11,701 bases of DNA, from contig CALGAR010000058.1 of NCBI GenBank assembly GCA_937959285.1, forward strand, positions 1 to 11,701. Reading direction: 5' to 3'. Numbering within the stretch: the first letter of the stretch is position 1; the number at the start of each line of letters is the position of its first letter. Position numbers and translations under genes: made by a program. Positions 1-6,170 of this stretch are shown piece by piece. Origin of the DNA: an uncultured Bryobacterales bacterium (GTDB lineage Bacteria > Acidobacteriota > Terriglobia > Bryobacterales > Bryobacteraceae). Under the pieces are notes generated by a model that saw only the letters and a list, made by a program, of their open reading frames with translations, searched no databases and was not told the origin of the DNA.

Positions 1-1
1 C

Positions 2-343
2 CGGCTGGGGCTTTCGAGCCGCTACGGTCCGAGCTGGGTTGAACGTGTGCTAGCCCTGCGCGAGCGCTACGGGAGCTTTCAACTGGCATGGCTTGAGGCG
101 CTGTTGAGGGCGGCGGACGTGCGGGCCTCACAAATCGCGCAGCCGCTGGATCCTCGCCTCCCGGAGGACCGCGTGCAGGTACAAGCCGCGCCGGATACAC
201 AAGACCGAGATGCTGATTTTCGACAGTGGCTCGACAGCACGCTCGCTGGCGTGGATCAGGAGGTGACGGCTGCGACCACTCAAAAGCGGCGGGTACGCCG
301 TACAGGCACAGTTTCGAAGCGCTCCCGTCGAGGTGCTTCATGA
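2..343 (+). CDS. cas3: Cas3 helicase-nuclease, C-terminal end (partial, type I-G)
   Basis: The frame is open from the first base of the window, so the start lies upstream; 113 codons and the stop are present. The protein would be the nuclease-helicase that Cascade recruits to degrade target DNA. The visible piece carries the stretch FQLAWLEALLRAADVRAS at about residues 23-40, which resembles the last helix of a Cas3-type HD nuclease domain. In type I-G the HD domain sits at the C-terminus, after the helicase, which matches seeing it here. After that comes a charged tail of about 70 residues ending in a basic run (KRRVRRTG, KRSRR). The stop overlaps the csx17 start (ATGA), so the genes are translationally coupled. 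The helicase motifs and the HD catalytic residues are outside the window, so the name rests on the HD-like helix plus the neighbours. Confidence 0.8.
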   Translation, partial: RLGLSSRYGPSWVERVLALRERYGSFQLAWLEALLRAADVRASQIAQPLDPRLPEDRVQVQAAPDTQDRDADFRQWLDSTLAGVDQEVTAATTQKRRVRRTGTVSKRSRRGAS

Positions 344-2775
344 CAGATCAGGTCCATGTTCATGAGCTGACTGGCATCAAACCCGATACGCTTGCGACGT
401 ATCTGGTTGGTCTCGGGATCTTCCGCCTATTGGCGGAGCAGAAGGACAGGAGCGCACGCGGGTTCTGGCGTAACGAGCATTTCGTTTTGGTGACCGAACT
501 CGATTGGGAATCCGTAGAGCGTTTTTTTCTTCAGGAGTACAAGCCCACGCCCATCCTGGCGCCGTGGAGCGGAGGCGGAGGTTTTCTTGATATCCCAGAC
601 GAAGATCCAGAAAATGTCCCAGGAACTGACAGCCGCATTGATCGGTTGATGTCGTTTGCTTCGCCGCGTTTTCGCCCCCTGCAAATTGCAATTGAGCGTG
701 CTCGCTCCACCATCCCGCCTGAACTCCCTCAAGTTCGCCGGGAGCGTGATCGCCTCACAGGGGAGCTGCGCGCGCAACGGGCGATCGTTCGGAGCCTCGA
801 GCGAGGCAGTGAAGAGTACAAGCAGGCAACGAAAAGATTGAAACAACTAGAGGAGCTTCGCGCCGCAGCTCGGGAACGTGTTGAAGAGGTAAAAAGCACA
901 ATCAAGGCAGGGCTGCTCCGCAAGGTTGCGGGAAGTTGGGATGGAGCCGCCCGCGATTGGTTTGACGCTTCTGTCATTCTGGACCCGCTTGGGGAGCCAG
1001 CCTACCCGCCGCACCTTGGGACAGGCGGTAACGAAGGGAACCTCGACTACACCACGGCGTTTCAGGACAACCTCTGCCTCCTGTTTGAATCGGATGGCAC
1101 GCCAACTCCCGCTGCTCAGGAGCGGTTGGTGTCGATGTTGTTGGGGAGGACTGCTCGAGTCTTGAAGTGCCAGTCGGTTGGTCAGTTCGCGCCCGGCCGA
1201 GCTGGTGGCGCTAACATGGCGTCGGGATTTGGAGGTAATCCCGTCATCAACCCATGGGAATTCGTTCTCATGCTGGAGGGCGCGGTCGTTCTTGTTGCGG
1301 GCATCACCCGCCGTGGCGACGTTGGAAGTGCACGAATCTCGTCGCCTTTTTGGGTTGAGGCAACGGCAGCAGGGTTTGCAAGCGCTTCCGAGTTGGAGGG
1401 TACGCCACGTGGCGAGCAATGGTTGCCCTTGTGGTCGCATCCGCTTCAATACGGTGAACTGCTCGAGTTGATCCGCGAGGGTCGAGCACAGATCAGCCGA
1501 AGCAGGGCGACGAGCGCCCGAGATCTTGTGCGCGCGACAGCACGGCTCGGCTTGGCGCGTGGCATCGAGTCCTTGCAGCGCTTCGCGTACCTTGAACGTA
1601 ATGGCCAATCGAACCTCGCCGTGTTTGCCGGCCGCTTCCGCGTGGCCTCACGTCCTAATCAGACGTTGCTCGATGAAATCGCGCCCTGGATTGATCACCT
1701 CAACGAGCAGGCCAGGGAAAAGAACGTGCCCCTCAGGCTTCGTGCAATTGCCAAGCGGACGGAGGAAGCGCTCTTTGCCGTTTGCCGGCACGACGCGACT
1801 CCGACGGAATGGCGAGAACTTCTCATCACACTCGGACATGCCGAGCTAGCCCTCTTGCGTTGTGGGAAGAATCTGACCCGGCGGCCGCTTCCCAGGTTGA
1901 GCGCCGACTGGATATTGGTAGTGGACGATGGCTCCGAGCGGGGCAGGACCATACTCCGGCTCGCGCTGGCTCTTGCTTGCCAACACCGGCCACCTGAAAA
2001 GGACGGGTTGCCGCTGCAAGGTTCTGTTCGCTGTCACTTCCTCCCGCTGGTCGATCCGGACGAAGAAAGGCCTCGGTTCAGCCTGGACGAGCGCACCGGA
2101 CGGCCTAAGCCTGATCCCGAATGCGTTTGCGTGGGCCGGAACCTCGTTACCGATGCGATTGCGATGGTGCAGCGCCGGTCAATATGGGCTCGCTGTAGCG
2201 GCACGGGGCGCGAAATGGAGCCTAAGCGTGAGAGGGTACCTAAATTGCCGCTCTGGGCAGTGAGGTCCTGCGAGGCTACGCTGGACGAGATTGGGTGGTG
2301 GCTGCGGAGCGACGAGGTCGACGACGATGTTCTGGGGCTTGTCCGCCCGCTGCTCGCGCTGGACTGGGTCGATGTGGCCCAGCGGAGCATTGTCCCGCCT
2401 CCCCTCTGCGAAGAGGGACGCGATCCCCTTCATATGCTATTCCGTCTCGCGCATCTGCCGTTTGACGTTCCTGTGCTCGAGGCGAATGGCAAGCGGGAGG
2501 CCGCGGTTTCAGTGCGCCTTGATCCAGAGCCGCTGCGCCGACTTGCTGCTGGTGATCTGGACGGAGCGCTGAGAGTTGCCATGCGGCGACTCAATGCAAG
2601 CGGGCTACGACCTGTCTTCCAACGTGGCATTGCCACAGCGACACTAGCGCGCCGTCTGGCCGCCAGCCTAGCATTCCCTATTTCTCAAGGTGACGCAGCA
2701 CGTGCAGTTGCTATGGTTTGCAAGCCGTATGAAGCAAAGGAGGACAAGCAGCAACCGTTGCTTCTTTCCATTTGA
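340..2775 (+). CDS. csx17: Csx17 (Cas8g), type I-G large subunit
   Basis: This is the predicted large subunit of the type I-G Cascade complex, expected to contribute to PAM and target recognition. The ATG at 340 gives 811 residues, overlaps the cas3 stop and follows a GAGGTG at 330-335; the longer frame from 226 would run inside cas3 and is rejected. Family hallmarks that I recognise: HELTGIKPDTLATYLVGLGIFR at about residues 8-29, PWSGGGGFL at 75-83, LGTGGNEGNLDYT at 226-238, GQFAPGRAGGANMASGF at 281-297, and NPWEFVLMLEGA at 304-315. Residues about 131-190 form a heptad-like, very charged helical stretch that looks like a coiled coil and seems long for the family, which may explain the length. 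The C-terminal ~190 residues are helical and leucine-rich, as expected if a small-subunit-like (Cas11) region is included. The next gene, csb1, starts 11 nt downstream. Confidence 0.92.
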   Translation: MTDQVHVHELTGIKPDTLATYLVGLGIFRLLAEQKDRSARGFWRNEHFVLVTELDWESVERFFLQEYKPTPILAPWSGGGGFLDIPDEDPENVPGTDSRIDRLMSFASPRFRPLQIAIERARSTIPPELPQVRRERDRLTGELRAQRAIVRSLERGSEEYKQATKRLKQLEELRAAARERVEEVKSTIKAGLLRKVAGSWDGAARDWFDASVILDPLGEPAYPPHLGTGGNEGNLDYTTAFQDNLCLLFESDGTPTPAAQERLVSMLLGRTARVLKCQSVGQFAPGRAGGANMASGFGGNPVINPWEFVLMLEGAVVLVAGITRRGDVGSARISSPFWVEATAAGFASASELEGTPRGEQWLPLWSHPLQYGELLELIREGRAQISRSRATSARDLVRATARLGLARGIESLQRFAYLERNGQSNLAVFAGRFRVASRPNQTLLDEIAPWIDHLNEQAREKNVPLRLRAIAKRTEEALFAVCRHDATPTEWRELLITLGHAELALLRCGKNLTRRPLPRLSADWILVVDDGSERGRTILRLALALACQHRPPEKDGLPLQGSVRCHFLPLVDPDEERPRFSLDERTGRPKPDPECVCVGRNLVTDAIAMVQRRSIWARCSGTGREMEPKRERVPKLPLWAVRSCEATLDEIGWWLRSDEVDDDVLGLVRPLLALDWVDVAQRSIVPPPLCEEGRDPLHMLFRLAHLPFDVPVLEANGKREAAVSVRLDPEPLRRLAAGDLDGALRVAMRRLNASGLRPVFQRGIATATLARRLAASLAFPISQGDAARAVAMVCKPYEAKEDKQQPLLLSI

Positions 2776-2779
2776 GGAG
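2774..2779 (+). promoter_or_regulatory. Ribosome binding site that fixes the csb1 start
   Basis: GAGGAG overlaps the last bases of csx17 and lies 7 nt before the ATG at 2787. It favours that ATG over the in-frame TTG at 2772, which sits upstream of the site inside csx17. Confidence 0.75.
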
Positions 2780-2786
2780 TGCCATC

Positions 2787-3821
2787 ATGTCTATCGACCT
2801 TTCACCGCTAAACCGACATCACGACCTGCTGTTTGAAATCCCGCTCAAGGTTCGGCAGGGTTACCGATTCCAGCCCACGGGCTTTCCGGATCTTGGGGCC
2901 GCCGAGTTCGATACTCCCAGGGGGAGATCCCTGCTCGTCGAGTCTGCACAGAGCATGGCCAACCGGCTGGAGGCTGTCTGCTGGGACGACAGCGCCAATG
3001 ATCTCATCGAACCGCTGCGTGGGCTCAGCTATGTAATAGTGCTGTTGCCCGCCACGAATGGAGAGCAGAAGTACCTTACGAGCTCAATCACCGACTCGCA
3101 TCGTCTCAATAGTCCTTACATCCTTGAGAGTAAAGACAAGACGTTCTTCAACATCCTGCAAGGCGAGCTTGGGGCGCTCGAAACGGGACCTATCAACCGT
3201 AAGGTTCTGGCGCAAAAGCTGCTGAAGTACGACGTGGGCTCGTTAATTCATGGCGTGTTCCTCGCTAAAGAACAGCTTGCTGGAGGGCGGCTGCGGGTAG
3301 CCCGGGCGCTAACGGCTTTCATAGAGGCGGACGGGGTGAGGGTTGCACCTTCAGGCGGGTCGAAGCAGGACCACGTAGATCCCACCGGTCAGGCGTTCAG
3401 TCAGGGCGGGGCGCAAAAGGGTTTCGGCCATGTACCATTCCCCCGTGACGAATACACAGCCGAGAAGATCACTCTCTACGCGAGCATTGATCTTGCGCAG
3501 ATCCGCGGATATGGCCTCGATGATAAAGCCACAAGGCTCCTGATCTTATTGGCGCTGTTCAAGCTGCGCTCGTTCCTCGATAGCCCAATGCGGCTCCGGA
3601 CCGCATGCAGTTTCGATCGGTGCGACAGCGGCGATGTCATCAGCACGAACGTGCAGGAATTCAAGTTGCCAAGCGTCGAGGAGCTTGTCGGAAAGAAAGA
3701 TGGGAATGGCAACTGGTCGGGTGAGCTGCCGGAACTTATCAAGAATCTGGCCGTCGCTTCCCTCGAAGAGGTGGCCAATACCGACAAGATGCGAGTGACC
3801 TCCGTCACGTTTACGGCATAA
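2787..3821 (+). CDS. csb1: Csb1 (Cas7g, GSU0053 family), type I-G backbone subunit
   Basis: This is the Cas7-group RAMP protein that polymerises along the crRNA spacer to build the type I-G effector backbone. It has 344 residues from the ATG at 2787. Recognisable family blocks, in order: RFQPTGFPDLGAAEF at about 27-41, LLVESAQSMANRLE at 49-62, SHRLNSPYI at 104-112, HGVFL at 155-159, GGRLRVARALTAFIEADGV at 166-184, APSGGSKQDHVDPTG at 187-201, HVPFPRDEYTAEKI at 215-228, IRGYGL at 239-244, and MRLRTAC at 268-274. The spread of blocks along the whole length and the normal size argue for an intact gene. It sits 11 nt after csx17 and 6 nt before csb2, the usual order for this subtype. Confidence 0.94.
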   Translation: MSIDLSPLNRHHDLLFEIPLKVRQGYRFQPTGFPDLGAAEFDTPRGRSLLVESAQSMANRLEAVCWDDSANDLIEPLRGLSYVIVLLPATNGEQKYLTSSITDSHRLNSPYILESKDKTFFNILQGELGALETGPINRKVLAQKLLKYDVGSLIHGVFLAKEQLAGGRLRVARALTAFIEADGVRVAPSGGSKQDHVDPTGQAFSQGGAQKGFGHVPFPRDEYTAEKITLYASIDLAQIRGYGLDDKATRLLILLALFKLRSFLDSPMRLRTACSFDRCDSGDVISTNVQEFKLPSVEELVGKKDGNGNWSGELPELIKNLAVASLEEVANTDKMRVTSVTFTA

Positions 3822-3827
3822 GCCGCC

Positions 3828-5348
3828 ATGATACGTCTGCTTTTCGAATTCTCTGCGGGAAGGTATCACGCGACACCATGGGGGCATCACGTAAACGAAG
3901 GCCTCGTGGAATGGCCTCCGAGTCCGTGGCGCATTATCCGCGCGTTGCTTGCCACGGGTTACACGAAGCTCGGCTGGCAGGATGTTCCCGACGATATGCG
4001 TCGGCTCGTGGAAGCATTTGCGGCACACGAGCCTGTCTATCGCCTGCCTCGCGCGACGACTGGCCACACGCGACACTATATGCCGGTCCGGGGATTAAAG
4101 AAGAACGGCGTCCAGAACACCAGCAATGTCATTGACGCGTTCGTCATACCCGATGGCCCGCTCGTAGTCGAATGGCCAGTCTCCGATAACTCGTTCCCTC
4201 GCAATCTCCTGGAGGAGCTCCTGGATCGACTCGGATATCTCGGCCGGGCGGAGTCTCGAGTCAGGGCGCGACTCGCCGGAGAGAACGAGAGTCTTCCCGA
4301 TCTTGTGGTCTCGACGCGCCGGAGGAGTGTTGACGATGATCCCGTCCGCCTGCTCGCGCCTGTTTCTGCCGCCGCCTACACTGATTGGCGGCGTAGATCG
4401 CAAGACGGTCCCGAGGACCTCCTGGCCGCATTGCAAATCGACACGAGGACTCTTCAGAACGAAGGCTGGAACATTCCACCAGGCGCTCGCGAATCTGTCT
4501 ACTGGCGTCCGGCGCACGCTCTAGCCCACGTTTTCGGGGCGGAGTCGTCTTATGACGCGCGCACCGATCGCTCTGATACGGCCCTTTTCGCGCTGTCAAC
4601 CGATAAGAAAAGAGACGTCCTGCCGCTCATGGAGCGGGCGCTGCCAACCATGGCTCTCTTCCGGCGAGCTTTGCTGAGCAGGATCGGAGATGAGCAGCAG
4701 CTCGGTACCTGTCCGGAACTCACCGGAAAGGACCGGGAAGGGCGGCCGCTGAGATGCAAGCATCAACACGCGCACTTCATTCCGTTGTCGCTCGATTCCC
4801 AGGCCCCGAGGCGCATCGACCACGTTCTTGTCTATGCACCGATGGGCTTTGGTCCACTAGCCGAGCGCGGGCTTCGTCGGCTACGGAGGACCTGGGCAAA
4901 GGGGATGGATGACATCGCGGTCACGCTCATCGGAATTGGGAAAAGAGGGGCGTTTCGGTCTCTCGGCGGCAAGCCAGTGCCTGAACTCGGATCGAGCACA
5001 ACCTGGGTGAGTCGGACGCCGTTCATTCCTCCGCGCTTTCTCAAGCCGCGTGGAAAAGACTCGATTGAAGGGCAAGTGCGCGCCGAGCTTCTGCGACGCG
5101 AGTTGCCTGATCTCGCAGTGCCTCCTGTAATTGCGGCGCCGACAAATGACAATGTGGCGGGCAGACAGGCAAGATGGTTCCGGCGGTTCGTTCGAACACG
5201 ACAGGGCAACGGTGGGACGCCTCCTGGTGGCCTGTTTCACCTCACCCTCACCTTCGATCGCCCTGTGGAGGGTCCGCTTTGTCTCGGTTGGGGTTCTCAT
5301 TTTGGATTGGGCCTATTCGTACCGGCCAATGAGGGATGCGATGCTTAG
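3828..5348 (+). CDS. csb2: Csb2 (GSU0054 family), Cas5-Cas6 fusion of type I-G
   Basis: This 506-residue protein is the fused Cas5-Cas6 subunit, expected to cut the CRISPR repeat RNA and to cap the crRNA in the complex. The N-terminal Cas5-like half opens with FEFSAGRYHATPWGHHVNEG at about 6-25 and VEWPPSPWRIIRALLAT at 27-43, the strongest family signature. The second half has CKHQHAHFIPLS at 310-321, whose histidines are candidates for the Cas6 active site, then RTPFIPPRFLKPRGK at 396-410, FRRFVRTRQG at 451-460 and the glycine-rich end LGWGSHFGLGLF at 486-497, like the C-terminal loop of Cas6 proteins. No strong Shine-Dalgarno is seen before the ATG, so translation is probably coupled to csb1, whose stop is 6 nt away. 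It is the last intact gene of the operon; decayed genes follow at once. A separate cas6 is not expected in this subtype. Confidence 0.93.
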   Translation: MIRLLFEFSAGRYHATPWGHHVNEGLVEWPPSPWRIIRALLATGYTKLGWQDVPDDMRRLVEAFAAHEPVYRLPRATTGHTRHYMPVRGLKKNGVQNTSNVIDAFVIPDGPLVVEWPVSDNSFPRNLLEELLDRLGYLGRAESRVRARLAGENESLPDLVVSTRRRSVDDDPVRLLAPVSAAAYTDWRRRSQDGPEDLLAALQIDTRTLQNEGWNIPPGARESVYWRPAHALAHVFGAESSYDARTDRSDTALFALSTDKKRDVLPLMERALPTMALFRRALLSRIGDEQQLGTCPELTGKDREGRPLRCKHQHAHFIPLSLDSQAPRRIDHVLVYAPMGFGPLAERGLRRLRRTWAKGMDDIAVTLIGIGKRGAFRSLGGKPVPELGSSTTWVSRTPFIPPRFLKPRGKDSIEGQVRAELLRRELPDLAVPPVIAAPTNDNVAGRQARWFRRFVRTRQGNGGTPPGGLFHLTLTFDRPVEGPLCLGWGSHFGLGLFVPANEGCDA

Positions 5349-5388
5349 CCGTCGATGATCTCGCCGATCCGTCCCGCGTAGGGCGGGC

Positions 5389-5824
5389 ATAGCCGCCAAC
5401 CTTTTTCTCCTCCAGAGCGCCCGGCGGGAGGCCGAACTGCGACGGCACTTTCCGGAGGTTTGGATCGAAGGCTTTGAGCCGCTCATCGAAGCGATGACCA
5501 ACGATCCGAGCGACCGGCACGTCCTGGGGGCCGCCGTTCGCGCGCGCACGCTGATCTGATCGTCGCGTACAACCGCCGCCATTTCCAAGCTGCGTCGGTG
5601 CAAACGTGGGAAATCGAGGTGCAAGGCCATCCACGTTCCTGCGCGGCCTCTATGATCTCGATGCCGGCCTTTTCGTCGGCAAGCTGCACGAACAAGCCGC
5701 AGCCCTTGGCGTCTCGCTGACCCGTCTCCTGCAAGCCCTCGCGAAGAACGTCCCCGGCTTTGTTGAATACTTCTGCGAAGAGCAGGGCGTCGACCTTGCC
5801 GCCGAGCGAGGGACTTCGCAGTGA
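5389..5824 (+). pseudogene. PIN-domain toxin (VapC50-like), truncated and frameshifted
   Basis: The coding pattern of a PIN-domain endoribonuclease is readable only by switching frame twice. From 5389 (frame 1) it reads through REAELRRHFPEVWIEGFEPL and MTNDPSDRHVLGAAV, where the aspartate of DRHV is the usual central PIN acidic residue. Near 5538-5550, in a CG-repeat run, one base is missing, and the text continues in frame 3 as DLIVAYNRRHF. At about 5625-5629 (GGCC where GGCCC would keep frame) a second base is missing, and frame 2 continues as FLRGLYDLDAGLF, LLQALAKNVPGFVEYFCEEQG and a proper stop at 5822-5824. That last part resembles the C-terminal domain of VapC50-type toxins. The N-terminal part of the PIN fold, with its first aspartate, is absent; csb2 ends 40 bp upstream. 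No antitoxin gene is visible. The family is recalled from motifs, not searched. Confidence 0.72.
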
Positions 5825-6047
5825 CGACGAAGAAGGTCAAGGCGATTTTCCAGCTCAAGGTGAGCTTGCGCGACATTGAGCCTTCGATTTGGCGCCTGAA
5901 GTGCCGGGGACACACGAATGCGCGCGGCACGACGCTCCCCTAAAGCTGACCGACCGTGAACCGGAACTGATCCTCAAGCACAGCTTCGCGCCCGACGAGT
6001 TGACCCGGCAATTCCCGGCGTATGAAGTGCGGCCACGCGAGCAGTAA
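5821..6047 (+). pseudogene. pRiA4b ORF-3-like gene remnant
   Basis: A GTG at 5821 overlaps the stop of the PIN remnant (GTGA), the usual sign of two coupled genes. The first 25 residues include IFQLKVSLRDIEPSIWR, which matches the start of the plasmid pRiA4b ORF-3-like domain (PF07929; also named IS1096 passenger TnpR-like in databases). In the starting frame the protein stops at 5941-5943 after 40 residues. If one base was lost at about 5898, frame 3 restores LEVPG, the expected continuation, but the rest of the domain (normally well over 100 residues) is missing. The frame then joins to KLTDREPELILKHSFAPDEL and stops at 6045-6047; I do not recognise that tail, which could be the end of a different gene brought in by a deletion. 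It is clearly not functional. The role of the family is unknown. Confidence 0.65.
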
Positions 6048-6140
6048 GAAATCTTGCCGCAGGCGTGCAGCAACGCTCACTTGTCCTGCTTGTGACTTGG
6101 TCCCACAATCTCCGTTACATTGCACCGGGCGGCGCGAGAG

Positions 6141-6170
6141 AGGGCGTCAGAGTGAAGAGTGACGCGCCCT
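6141..6170 (-). terminator. Imperfect hairpin at the end of the secreted protein gene
   Basis: AGGGCGTCA at 6141-6149 pairs with TGACGCGCCCT at 6160-6170, with a 2-base bulge and a 10-base loop. It touches the stop codon of the - strand gene at 6169-6171. No T-run follows in either direction, so if it ends transcription it is not a classic intrinsic terminator. Confidence 0.3.

Larger units (their letters stand above)
5349..6168. other. 820-bp region of decayed genes between csb2 and the secreted protein gene
   Basis: Besides the two pseudogenes (5389-6047) it holds 40 bp after csb2 and about 120 bp of non-coding sequence up to the stop of the - strand gene. I see no CRISPR repeats, no cas4/cas1 or cas2 coding pattern, no tRNA and no inverted-repeat ends of an insertion sequence. 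The longest open frame here, on the - strand at 5313-5930, is a compositional shadow rich in arginine and serine with no family pattern. Confidence 0.6.

Noticed and set aside
226..339. Extended N-terminus for Csx17
   Set aside because: The extra 38 residues come from the cas3 coding sequence in another frame, lack family similarity, and the ATG at 340 has both the ATGA overlap and a purine-rich site.
847..1608. A 253-codon - strand open frame inside csx17
   Set aside because: It lies opposite the conserved LGTGGNEGNLD and NPWEFVLMLEGA blocks of Csx17 and has no family pattern itself.
5821..6047. Remnant of an insertion sequence, as suggested by the IS1096 passenger name of the family
   Set aside because: No transposase pattern, terminal inverted repeats or target-site duplication is visible; the name alone is not evidence.
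5349..6168. Possible CRISPR array or leader after csb2
   Set aside because: I read the stretch for regularly spaced repeats of about 30-37 bases and found none; the sequence is explained by gene remnants.
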